A stretch of 11,668 nt of DNA, taken from positions 1-11,668 of the forward strand of contig CALNBM010000072.1 of the NCBI GenBank assembly GCA_937874195.1, read 5' to 3'. Below are positions 1 to 7,369 of this stretch, piece after piece. A program made the position numbers and the translations under genes. The notes below the pieces were generated by a model. It ran no database searches. It was not told where the DNA came from and was given only the letters and a program-made list of their open reading frames with translations. Source of the DNA: an uncultured Clostridia bacterium (lineage in GTDB: Bacteria; Bacillota; Clostridia; Christensenellales; UBA1242). Position 1 is the stretch's first letter. Each line of letters starts with the position of its first letter.

Positions 1-1
1 T

Positions 2-1747
2 GCAAGCGTTGTTTCAGTGTCGCTTATAAAACCGCTAATTGATGACAAGATTATGCCGTTAGTGGGTGTTGAAAACCCCGATATGACAGAGTTTTTACGG
101 TTTATTATTATAATAGGTATTATTTATATTGTTTCAATAATTTCATCTTTTGTGTCGGCGAGATTACTTATTAATCTATCTACCGAGATTATGAAAAACA
201 TTAGAATGGAAATGTTTTCTAAAATGCAAAAACTTCCATTGAATTATTTTGACACCCATATACATGGCGATATAATGAGTAAATATACTGTTGATGTTGA
301 TGCTCTTCGACAAATGATATCTCAAAGTTTACCACAAGCAATTTCTTCACTTCTATCAATAATTATGGCGCTTGTTTTTATGTTTATTTTAAGTCCGATA
401 CTAGCGCTACTATCAATATTTTCATTTGTGGGAGTTGTGTATATTGTTTCAAGAATTGCCAAAAAATCTGCGAAATATTTTATGTTACAGCATAAAAACA
501 TTGGCGCAATGAACGGTTATGTTGAAGAAATGATTGAAGGGCAGAAGGTTGTTAAAGTATTTAACCACGAAGAAGAAAGCAAGAGCAATTTTGACAAACA
601 CAACCAAAACTTATTTGAGGTGACATCCAAGGCGAACACTTATGCGTTTATTTTATTTCCGTTGATGCGAAATATTGGATATATGCAATATGCAATTATT
701 GCTGTGGCAGGAGGAGTGTTAGCAATAAATGGATACTTTATGCTGGGCACTGTTGCATCTTTTATGCTACTTGTGAATCAACTGTTACATCCTATTATTA
801 GAATCTCGCAAGAAATTAATTCTGTTTTGTCGGCGATAGCTGGTGCGGAGCGAATTTTTGAACTTATAGACCAAACAGAAGAAGTGAATGCAGGCAAGGT
901 TAGGCGAGTGTATGCAGTCTTTAATGAACACGGCGAGTTGGAAGAAAGTGAAACCCCAACAAACATATCTGCGTGGAAATGGCCGATTGAAAGTGGAAAT
1001 AAATTAACGGAAGTTAAAGGTCATGTAATTTTTAATAGAGTAAGTTTTGGTTATAAAGAGGATAGATTGATATTAAAAGATATTTCGCTTTATGCCAAAC
1101 CTTCACACAAAATTGCCTTTGTTGGTTCAACAGGGGCAGGAAAAACCACTGTAACAAACTTAGTAAATAGGTTTTACGATATTCAATCGGGTGAAATAAC
1201 TTTTGACGGAATTAATATAAAAGACATTGATAAAAGTGATTTGCGAAAATCTATTTCAATGGTTTTGCAGGACACTCATTTGTTTAACGGAACGATAAGA
1301 GACAATATTAAATATTCAAAAATAGATGCAACCGATGAAGAAGTAATTGCATCTGCTATTGCTGCAAACGCCCATCCGTTTATAATGAGTATGCCAGATG
1401 GATACGACACAAAATTAACAGGTGATGGAAGTAATTTAAGTCAAGGACAACGCCAGTTAATTTCAATAGCGCGTGCAATGATTGCAAACGCACCTGTACT
1501 TATTTTAGATGAAGCAACAAGTTCTATTGATACCCGTACTGAAAAACTAATTGAAAAAGGTATAGAAAAATTAATGGAGGGGAAAACAGTTTTTGTTATT
1601 GCTCACAGGCTATCCACTGTTCGACATTCAAACGCTATTATGCTTTTAGAAAATGGCGAAATAATTGAACGAGGAACGCATGAAGAATTAATAATAGCAA
1701 AAGGCAGATATTATAATTTAAATATTGGGTTAGCCGAGTTGGTATAA
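2..1747 (+). CDS. ABC exporter, permease-ATPase fusion (5' end outside window)
   Basis: This is the C-terminal ~580 residues of a type IV ABC exporter (MsbA/LmrA-like half-transporter), which uses ATP to move lipids, drugs or peptides across the membrane; the substrate cannot be told. The frame is open to the left edge, and the usual first membrane helix is missing, so the true start lies outside; the GTG at 17 is probably internal. Counting from that GTG, several hydrophobic helices fill roughly residues 25-265. The ATPase domain follows: Walker A GSTGAGKTT (370-378), signature LSQGQ (474-478), Walker B ending LILDE (D498, E499) and the H-loop His530. The catalytic residues are intact. A polar linker of ~40 residues (about 290-330) between permease and ATPase is common in one subfamily of Firmicutes exporters that work as heterodimers, so a partner gene may lie just upstream. 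No terminator directly follows the stop. Confidence 0.93.
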   Translation, partial: ASVVSVSLIKPLIDDKIMPLVGVENPDMTEFLRFIIIIGIIYIVSIISSFVSARLLINLSTEIMKNIRMEMFSKMQKLPLNYFDTHIHGDIMSKYTVDVDALRQMISQSLPQAISSLLSIIMALVFMFILSPILALLSIFSFVGVVYIVSRIAKKSAKYFMLQHKNIGAMNGYVEEMIEGQKVVKVFNHEEESKSNFDKHNQNLFEVTSKANTYAFILFPLMRNIGYMQYAIIAVAGGVLAINGYFMLGTVASFMLLVNQLLHPIIRISQEINSVLSAIAGAERIFELIDQTEEVNAGKVRRVYAVFNEHGELEESETPTNISAWKWPIESGNKLTEVKGHVIFNRVSFGYKEDRLILKDISLYAKPSHKIAFVGSTGAGKTTVTNLVNRFYDIQSGEITFDGINIKDIDKSDLRKSISMVLQDTHLFNGTIRDNIKYSKIDATDEEVIASAIAANAHPFIMSMPDGYDTKLTGDGSNLSQGQRQLISIARAMIANAPVLILDEATSSIDTRTEKLIEKGIEKLMEGKTVFVIAHRLSTVRHSNAIMLLENGEIIERGTHEELIIAKGRYYNLNIGLAELV

Positions 1748-1775
1748 ACGTATATGTTAAAAGCAAAAAAAATAA

Positions 1776-1909
1776 TCACAGGCTAACCACTGTTCGACAT
1801 TTAAAACGCTATTATGCTTTTAGAAAATGGCGAAATAATTGAACGAGAAACGCATGAAAAATTAATAATAGCAAAACGCAGATTTATTGGGTTAGCCGAG
1901 TTGGTTTAA
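1776..1909 (+). pseudogene. Decayed duplicate of the ABC exporter 3' end
   Basis: These 134 bp are a diverged direct copy of 1603-1747, the last ~145 bp of the exporter gene. The match begins at the H-loop region (TCACAGGCTA) and runs to the stop codon. Differences are point changes, one added base in an A-run and a 12-base deletion. Because the added base lies upstream of the ATG at 1814 and the deletion is in frame, a 31-codon reading frame (1814-1909) survives, corresponding to the exporter's C-terminus with four residues lost. It has no ribosome binding site and no complete domain, so it is most likely a non-functional leftover of a tandem duplication or recombination event. Confidence 0.85.
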
Positions 1910-2285
1910 ATAATTGTTAAGTGATATTGTGATATAAATAATTTTTCTAATTAAGACTGTTCTTAATTTAGTGTCTTATTGGCAACTTACAAAAAACATA
2001 TAAACTATAATATATTAAATAAGAGTAATGGAGACTGACATTTTATAAGATATCTTTATTATAAATAAATTAACTTAACACATAATTTTAACTCACGCAT
2101 TTTAATTATCAAAACTAATAAATAGTTTGACTATGCAGTGCAATTAAAAGTTTATAAAATAATTATAAAGCTTATTAAAATAAAAAATTAAATATGATTA
2201 ATTAAATAAATAACAAATAATACTATTTGATAAAGTTAGCGCAAACTAAACACAATTAATTAAAATACATGATAACTAATAAATA

Positions 2286-2322
2286 TGCAAAAAAAACTAC
2301 TTATATAAGTGGTTTTTTGCAT
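2286..2322. terminator. Bidirectional intrinsic terminator
   Basis: A long hairpin has left arm AAAAAACTACTTA and right arm TAAGTGGTTTTTT, pairing over 13 positions with one T-G wobble and a very small loop. Flanking TGCA bases extend the pairing around an A-run bulge. The right arm ends in a T-run and the left arm begins with an A-run, so it could stop transcription from either side. It lies ~540 bp past the exporter stop with no recognised gene in between, so which transcript it ends is unclear. Confidence 0.65.
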
Positions 2323-2520
2323 TTTTATACAAAAAATGTTTTTAATTATCAAAAGCACGGAATATTAAAAGATTTTAGTATAACAAGTGAGAGCAAGAAA
2401 AATTACATGAAATGAAATATTCATAATCTTAATTATGGATATTCAAACTATATCTGTAAATAAAAAAATTTTCATCTACTAAAAAAGAAATAAGGTTTTC
2501 GTTGTTAATCAAGTTGACAA

Positions 2521-2679
2521 ATATGATTAATAAATGCGAATAATTTTTTTAAAAAAAATACAACCTTTAAAATTTACAAATAATATTAGTAAGAGAAAAT
2601 TATTAAATAAGATAATGGACTGCAAGAAGGCTTTTAAGTGTAAAGTAACATATGATTGATGAATGCGAATGATTTTTTA
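2521..2679. repeat. Imperfect 30-bp direct repeat, two copies
   Basis: Copies at 2521-2550 and 2650-2679 match at 26 of 30 positions, sharing the core AATGCGAAT within a longer ATATGATT...TTTTTT frame. Three of the four differences are A/G. The copies are 129 bp apart in gene-free DNA. They could be decayed remnants of a duplicated sequence or paired binding sites; nothing shows a function. Confidence 0.55.
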
Positions 2680-2927
2680 TAGTTTAGGGGAAATAAATAA
2701 ATGCACATTTTAATAAAATTCTGTTGCGGTATTCTGTAAATAAATTTAATACTTTCGCATTTTAGAAAAGTAAATTCAGTTGGATAAAAATTGTTATATA
2801 AAATGTTATAGGAAGAAAACAAATCAAGCGTACAGTGTTTCTCTGTCCGTGTAACAATTTTAGTACAGCAATTATTCCATAGAAAATGAAATTTGTGATA
2901 CACTATTAAAAAGCTTTAAATTTGTGC

Positions 2928-2956
2928 TTGAAGAAAGAATGAAAATGTGATAAAAT
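2928..2956 (+). promoter_or_regulatory. Predicted sigma-A promoter for mnmG
   Basis: The -35 box TTGAAG (2928-2933) is followed by an exact 17-bp spacer and the -10 box TAAAAT (2951-2956), preceded by TG and one base (extended -10). Transcription would start near 2963, so the -10 touches, and the start falls inside, the parS palindrome. A second, weaker extended -10 (TGATACACT, ending at 2904) lies 47 bp upstream. Confidence 0.6.
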
Positions 2957-2971
2957 GTTTCACGTGAAACA
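2956..2971. promoter_or_regulatory. parS: parS centromere site 1 (ParB binding)
   Basis: TGTTTCACGTGAAACA is a perfect 16-bp palindrome identical to the bacterial chromosomal parS consensus bound by Spo0J/ParB. It lies 22 bp before the mnmG start codon, in the mnmG promoter and leader. Its cognate parA-parB genes lie ~3.6 kb downstream. Confidence 0.95.
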
Positions 2972-2993
2972 ATTATAAAAGGAGCACGCTTTT

Positions 2994-4865
2994 TTGATAA
3001 AAGATTACGAAGCGATAGTAATTGGTAGCGGACATGCGGGTTGTGAAGCAAGTGTGGCACTAGCAAAGAAAAACATAAAGACATTACTGCTTACTTTAAA
3101 TTTAGACAGTATCGCTTTTTTGGCGTGCAATCCCAGTATAGGCGGAACAGCAAAAGGGCATTTGGTTTGCGAAGTGGATGCACTTGGTGGGGTTATGGGC
3201 CTTGTTGCAGATGAAAGCACTATTCAAAGAAGAATGCTAAATTCGTCAAAAGGACCTGCCGTTCAAAGTATTAGAACTCAAGCAGATAAAGTTAAATATC
3301 ACACTACCATGAAAGGTTTGTTAGAAAAACAAAAAGACTTGGATATCAAACAAGCAGAAGTCAGCAATATTATAGTTGAAGATGGAGCTGTTAGAGGCGT
3401 TGAAACTGCGCAGGGTGAAGTGTACTCCGCCAAAGCAGTTGTTATTTGCTCGGGAGTGTACTTAAACAGTAGAATTATAATTGGAGAATATTCCAAATTC
3501 ACCGGACCTAGTGGGTTTTCAAACGCGACTTTGCTAACGCAAAATTTGATTGATTTAGGTTTAGAAATTCGCAGATTTAAAACTGGTACTCCGGTAAGAA
3601 TTCATAGCGATAGTATTGATTACAGTAAGCTAGATGTTCAAAAAGGGGATGATAATATTCAGGCTTTTTCTTTTCTTACATCCACTCCTCCACAAAATAT
3701 TGTTGACTGTCACCTGGCACACACCAACAAAAAAACACATGAGATAATTCGTAATAATTTGCATTTGGCTCCTATGTATAATGGAAGTGTTGAAGGAATT
3801 GGTGCAAGGTATTGTCCAAGCGTGGAAGATAAGGTTGTGCGTTTTGCTGATAAAGAAAGGCATCAATTATTTTTAGAACCTGAGGCACTCACAACCAAAG
3901 AGGTTTATGTGCAGGGTTTAAGTTCTAGCATGCCAGTTGTGATTCAAAGGGAAATGCTACACAGTATAGTGGGACTTGAAAAAGCAAAAATTATGCGTGA
4001 CGGATATGCGATTGAATATGATTGCATTAATCCAACTCAACTTTATCCAACTTTGGAGCTAAAAACAATTAAAGGAATGTTTTTTGCAGGGCAAATAAAT
4101 GGTACAAGTGGATATGAAGAGGCGGCGGCGCAAGGTGTGGTTGCGGGAATTAATGCAGCACAAAAAATAATAAAAAAAGAACCATTGGTGCTGGATAGGG
4201 CGAATAGTTATATTGGTGTGCTTATAGATGATTTAGTTACCAGAGGGACAAATGAACCTTATAGAATGATGACGAGTAGGGCGGAAAATCGACTATGGCT
4301 AAGACAAGATAACGCAGACTTAAGACTAACTGAAATCGGTAGATGTTTTGGTTTGGTAGATGATTATAGATATGAAGTGTTTAGTAAAAGAGTTGATGAA
4401 ATTAAAAAAATAAAATCATATTTAGATGAGCGGTTTTATAAAGGAAGTTTGATAGAGAAATTATTTAATGAAAAAAAAGAAAGATTTCCTGACAATGGTA
4501 TAACGCTATTTGATGCATTAAAACGAAATTCTATTTTTATAAGTGACTATGTAAAACTATTTGGAGATAAGTTTTCTTCCTTTTCAACCTTTAATTTAAT
4601 GCAAGTTGAAATACAAGTAAAATATGAAGGGTATTTAGCCCGACAACAAATTCAAATCGAACAAAGTAAAAAACAAGAAAACACTCTTTTAAGCGGTGAT
4701 ATTGATTATAAGGAAATAAAAGGACTTAGAATTGAAGCTGCGCAAAAACTTAGTAAAATTAAACCGCTATCGCTTGGACAAGCATCTAGAATTTCAGGAG
4801 TTAACCCAGCAGATATAGCAGTGCTCACTGTTTGGCTAAAAGTTAAAAGTAAAAAAAATAAATAA
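2994..4865 (+). CDS. mnmG: tRNA uridine-5-carboxymethylaminomethyl modification enzyme MnmG (GidA)
   Basis: MnmG is the FAD-dependent partner of MnmE. Together they install the (carboxymethyl)aminomethyl group on wobble uridine 34 of certain tRNAs in the cytoplasm. The 623-residue product has the family's usual length. It begins with the dinucleotide-binding loop GSGHAG (11-16) and has the NPSIGGTAKGH block (46-56) with conserved Cys45. RYCPSVEDK carries the second conserved cysteine, Cys274. The C-terminal part reads RAENRLWLRQDNADLRLT, then GYLARQQ and SLGQASRISGVNPADI, both family hallmarks. The start is TTG at 2994, nine bases after an AAAGGAG ribosome binding site; no better ATG is in frame. 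mnmE is usually the upstream neighbour but is not in this window. The gene directly follows parS-1. Confidence 0.97.
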   Translation: MIKDYEAIVIGSGHAGCEASVALAKKNIKTLLLTLNLDSIAFLACNPSIGGTAKGHLVCEVDALGGVMGLVADESTIQRRMLNSSKGPAVQSIRTQADKVKYHTTMKGLLEKQKDLDIKQAEVSNIIVEDGAVRGVETAQGEVYSAKAVVICSGVYLNSRIIIGEYSKFTGPSGFSNATLLTQNLIDLGLEIRRFKTGTPVRIHSDSIDYSKLDVQKGDDNIQAFSFLTSTPPQNIVDCHLAHTNKKTHEIIRNNLHLAPMYNGSVEGIGARYCPSVEDKVVRFADKERHQLFLEPEALTTKEVYVQGLSSSMPVVIQREMLHSIVGLEKAKIMRDGYAIEYDCINPTQLYPTLELKTIKGMFFAGQINGTSGYEEAAAQGVVAGINAAQKIIKKEPLVLDRANSYIGVLIDDLVTRGTNEPYRMMTSRAENRLWLRQDNADLRLTEIGRCFGLVDDYRYEVFSKRVDEIKKIKSYLDERFYKGSLIEKLFNEKKERFPDNGITLFDALKRNSIFISDYVKLFGDKFSSFSTFNLMQVEIQVKYEGYLARQQIQIEQSKKQENTLLSGDIDYKEIKGLRIEAAQKLSKIKPLSLGQASRISGVNPADIAVLTVWLKVKSKKNK

Positions 4866-5480
4866 TTTCAGTCGGTATATTTAATTTTTTTCACCTTTTT
4901 TTAAATAAGCATGTTGACTTTTTTATAATTTAAAATTTTAAGTAATTATAAAAAAGCTTGAAATTACTCACTAAAACAATTCACAATTTTATTTTATGTT
5001 TAAGATATATGTAAATTTTTTAATTGTTTTTATTATTCTAATAGAGTTTATTAATATAATAAAAATTGCAGTATTATAATTATCTTTATCTTAATTTTTG
5101 TTAAAGAGAAATTTGAGATATATCGTTAGATATAGGTGCATAAATGTTTTTATATAAACTAGAAATATTTGTAATTTATAAAAATTTTTAGCAACAAAGT
5201 TAATTTTAACATGTAAAATAAACTTTAAAAACTTTACTAAATATATTCCACATATAAAGTATTTAAAAAATTAATTTTAAAAGTTAAAACCTTATCGAAT
5301 ACATAATTAAATTTAATGCAATTATGAATAAAATCAAAATATATTTTAAACTAAAAATTAAATTGTAAAAATACAAAATGATAAAAACTTAATGGTGTTT
5401 CCACATAAGAAAAAATTATTATTCTGTTTAAAAATATATTGTAATATACGTTTATCAATCTATAAAATAATTAAGAAAAT
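4866..5480. other. A+T-rich gene-free spacer between mnmG and rsmG
   Basis: No plausible coding frame was found on either strand. The stretch is almost entirely A and T. The clearest structure is the inverted repeat at 4918-4956. Sequences loosely like DnaA boxes (at about 4975, 5240 and 5398) each differ from TTATCCACA at two or more positions and do not cluster, so an origin is not supported. rsmG probably has its own promoter here, but none stands out from the A+T background. Confidence 0.55.
4918..4956. repeat. 13-bp perfect inverted repeat downstream of mnmG
   Basis: CTTTTTTATAATT (4918-4930) and AATTATAAAAAAG (4944-4956) are exact reverse complements around a 13-base A+T-only loop. It lies 52 bp past the mnmG stop and could act as a weak terminator, but there is no G+C-rich stem and no T-run after it, so chance in A+T-rich DNA is a real alternative. 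Confidence 0.35.
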
Positions 5481-5495
5481 ATGGAGGCAAGGCAA

Positions 5496-6203
5496 GTGCA
5501 ATTTAAAAAAGAGTTAAAAATTGAGTTGCAAAAATATTCTTTCAAACATGATGACGAAATTTTAAATATGTTTGATATATATTATAATTTGCTTATAGAA
5601 AAAAGTAAGCAATTCAATCTTACTGCAATAACAGAACAAAGCGAAATAATTGTAAAGCATTTCATTGATAGTTTACTTGCCGAAAAAAAAATTTCAGAGC
5701 AAGCTTATCTTATTGATATTGGAAGCGGTGCAGGCTTACCTGCTATTCCGTTAAAAATTATAAAAAACAATTTAAAAGTAGTTGCAGTTGATAGTGTAAA
5801 TAAAAAAGTGAATTTTATTAACGAAGTGGCACAAAAGTTACAGTTGAAAGATTTTCGAGCAATTCACACTCGTAGCGAAGACCTTGCGCATGAGTTAAAT
5901 TACAGAGAATGTTTTGATGTTGCTGTTTCTAGGGCTGTTGCGAAGTTAAATGTTTTATGTGAATATGCTTTGCCATTTTTAAAAATTGGTGGAATAATGA
6001 TTGCTTATAAAAGCGTTGAAGCAAACACAGAATTACTGGAAGCAAAAACTGCAATATCAAAGCTGGGTGGAGAATTAATAGAGATAGAGCAATTTCAATT
6101 AGGCGAAATGTGTAGAGCGTTGGTTATAATAAAAAAAAGAAAACAAACACCTGCGAATTTTCCTCGAACTTTAAATAAACCAAGAACAAATCCAATTTGT
6201 TAA
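5496..6203 (+). CDS. rsmG: 16S rRNA (guanine-N7) methyltransferase RsmG (GidB)
   Basis: RsmG transfers a methyl group from S-adenosylmethionine to N7 of the guanine at E. coli position 527 in the 530 loop of 16S rRNA. Loss of the gene gives low-level streptomycin resistance in other bacteria. The Rossmann-fold methyltransferase shows the SAM-binding motif DIGSGAGLPAIPL (74-86), RSEDL (126-130), VSRAVA (144-149) and the GG turn at 165-166. The C-terminal FPRTLNKPRTNPI resembles the usual basic tail. NLTAIT (41-46) is also characteristic. I chose GTG at 5496 because GGAGG (5483-5487) sits eight bases before it. The in-frame ATG at 5481 overlaps that site and has no ribosome binding site of its own. 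The product is 235 residues, normal for the family. parS-2 begins three bases after the stop. Confidence 0.96.
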   Translation: MQFKKELKIELQKYSFKHDDEILNMFDIYYNLLIEKSKQFNLTAITEQSEIIVKHFIDSLLAEKKISEQAYLIDIGSGAGLPAIPLKIIKNNLKVVAVDSVNKKVNFINEVAQKLQLKDFRAIHTRSEDLAHELNYRECFDVAVSRAVAKLNVLCEYALPFLKIGGIMIAYKSVEANTELLEAKTAISKLGGELIEIEQFQLGEMCRALVIIKKRKQTPANFPRTLNKPRTNPIC

Positions 6204-6205
6204 AA

Positions 6206-6221
6206 TGTTTCACGTGAAACA
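6206..6221. promoter_or_regulatory. parS: parS centromere site 2 (ParB binding)
   Basis: This is a second perfect TGTTTCACGTGAAACA, located between the rsmG stop codon and the parA promoter. Flanking AAAA and TTTT extend the symmetry to 24 bp (6202-6225). The five bases before the site, TAAAA, are the same as at parS-1. ParB loading here could spread into the parAB promoter ~40 bp away. Confidence 0.95.
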
Positions 6222-6257
6222 TTTTAAATAAAATGCAAAATTAATTAGCGTTTCATT

Positions 6258-6285
6258 TTGGACAGTTCTTTTTTTTTGATATACT
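6258..6285 (+). promoter_or_regulatory. Predicted sigma-A promoter for parA-parB
   Basis: The -35 box TTGGAC (6258-6263), a 16-bp spacer containing a T-run, and the -10 box TATACT (6280-6285) with an upstream TG make a good extended -10 promoter. Transcription would start near 6292. The block GATATACTATTAA (6278-6290) matches 12 of 13 bases upstream of mnmG at 2897-2909. Confidence 0.65.
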
Positions 6286-6291
6286 ATTAAT

Positions 6292-6552
6292 ACAGTTTAA
6301 AGACCTTAAAATTGTGATTAAAACTGTTTAATCTTTCATTAAACTTTAAATTTATTTAAGATTAGCATTTTTTAAAGTAACTCTAACTAATGATTTTAAA
6401 TTAGTTATTGTGCTAAGATTATTGGATTGTTTAAGATTTTGGCGCTTAAATGTCGTGAAAAGAACATTTTCTTATAATATTAGTGTTAATATAATTTCTA
6501 ACTTAAAATACCGTGTATAAAGAATATTCGTTGTTATAAAAAGGATAATTGA
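6292..6552 (+). other. Long A+T-rich leader upstream of parA
   Basis: If the promoter at 6258-6285 is used, the parA transcript has an untranslated leader of ~260 nt. The leader contains an 8-bp inverted repeat, TAACTAAT at 6384-6391 with ATTAGTTA at 6400-6407, and several TAAGATT repeats. No known riboswitch or coding frame was recognised. The parA ribosome binding site AAGGA lies at 6541-6545. Confidence 0.4.
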
Positions 6553-7317
6553 ATGGGAAAGATAATTTCATACATAAATCAAAAAGGTGGAGTTGGAAAA
6601 ACTACAACTTGCGTAAATATGGCTAGCTATTTGGCAGAAAAGGGCTTTTCTGTGTTAGTGTGCGATGTTGATCCGCAAGGAAACGCAAGCAGTAGTTTTG
6701 GTTATACTCGTGACCAAAAAGTCAAAACACTATATAATATTATTGTGGAAGACTGCACCATTCATGACGCAATAATAAAAACTAAAGTAGACAAGCTAAA
6801 TTTAATCCCTTCCGATGTGGAACTAGCCGGAGCGGAAATTGAAATGGTTCACATGCAAGATCGAGAAAAAATCCTAAAAAACATTCTAAGTATGGTTAAA
6901 GATAGTTATGATTATATTTGCCTAGATTGTCCACCATCACTAGGTCTTCTGACAGTAAACGCACTAACCGCTAGTGATTCCGTTATAATACCTATTCAGT
7001 GTCATTACTTTGCACTTGAAGGATTAAGCCAATTAATGTATACTATTAAACTAATTAAAAAACATTTGAATAGTAAATTGGATATTGAGGGAGTAGTGCT
7101 CACCATGAAAGATAACAGAAGTAATCTAGAAGTATCTGTTGGTGACAATGTTAAAAAGTATTTTGGCGAAAAGGTATATGATACTGCCATTCCAAGGAAT
7201 ATAAGGCTTGCGGAAGCGCCTAGTTACGGTGAGCCAATTTCCATTTACGACCGCAAAAGCACAGGTGGAGTTGCTTATGAAGAACTAACTAAAGAATTTA
7301 TTAAAAAGCAGAAATAA
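6553..7317 (+). CDS. parA: Chromosome-partitioning ATPase ParA (Soj)
   Basis: ParA is a MinD/ParA-type ATPase. Its ATP-bound dimer binds DNA non-specifically and is released by ParB, helping to segregate and position replication origins; in Bacillus, Soj also controls DnaA. The 254-residue protein has the deviant Walker A KGGVGKTT (11-18, signature Lys11 and Lys16), the switch region DVDPQGNAS (38-46), and Walker B LDCPPSLG (124-131). RNIRLAEAPSYG (215-226) is near-invariant in Soj proteins. The start ATG is preceded by AAGGA at 7 bases. The protein has only a few residues before the Walker motif, as in chromosomal rather than plasmid type-Ia ParA. parB follows after 52 bp and is probably co-transcribed. 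Confidence 0.97.
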   Translation: MGKIISYINQKGGVGKTTTCVNMASYLAEKGFSVLVCDVDPQGNASSSFGYTRDQKVKTLYNIIVEDCTIHDAIIKTKVDKLNLIPSDVELAGAEIEMVHMQDREKILKNILSMVKDSYDYICLDCPPSLGLLTVNALTASDSVIIPIQCHYFALEGLSQLMYTIKLIKKHLNSKLDIEGVVLTMKDNRSNLEVSVGDNVKKYFGEKVYDTAIPRNIRLAEAPSYGEPISIYDRKSTGGVAYEELTKEFIKKQK

Positions 7318-7369
7318 AACGACTTGTTGTCAAAAAATCAACCACGACACACGATAAAGGAGACATAAA

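Larger units (their letters stand above)
1910..2955. other. A+T-rich gene-free interval
   Basis: About 1 kb lies between the exporter relic and the mnmG promoter region. Frames on both strands are short, very A+T-rich and lack good ribosome binding sites; the longest minus-strand frame (2634-2903) resembles no family I know. Visible structure is limited to a bidirectional hairpin at 2286-2322, an imperfect hairpin at about 2414-2445, and a 30-bp direct repeat at 2521 and 2650. The block at 2825-2855 is less A+T-rich than its surroundings but was not identified. No DnaA-box cluster was seen. Confidence 0.6.

Noticed and set aside
1910..2990. CRISPR array suggested by the repeats
   Set aside because: Only two imperfect copies with a 99-bp gap, and no cas genes in the window.
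2634..3084. Minus-strand frames at 2634-2903 and 2872-3084
   Set aside because: They have low-complexity A+T-driven composition, no ribosome binding site and no recognisable family; the second runs into mnmG and the parS/promoter region.
4866..5480. Replication origin (oriC) in the A+T-rich spacer
   Set aside because: No good DnaA boxes: sequences ending TTCACA or TCCACA differ from TTATCCACA at two or more positions and are scattered, and no dnaA or dnaN gene is in the window.
5481..5495. ATG at 5481 as the rsmG start
   Set aside because: It overlaps the GGAGG that serves the GTG at 5496 and lacks its own ribosome binding site; starting there would add five residues not expected in the family.
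6201..6206. TAAAAT before parS-2 as a -10 box, mirroring the mnmG promoter
   Set aside because: No -35-like hexamer lies at the right distance, and a better promoter lies downstream at 6258-6285.
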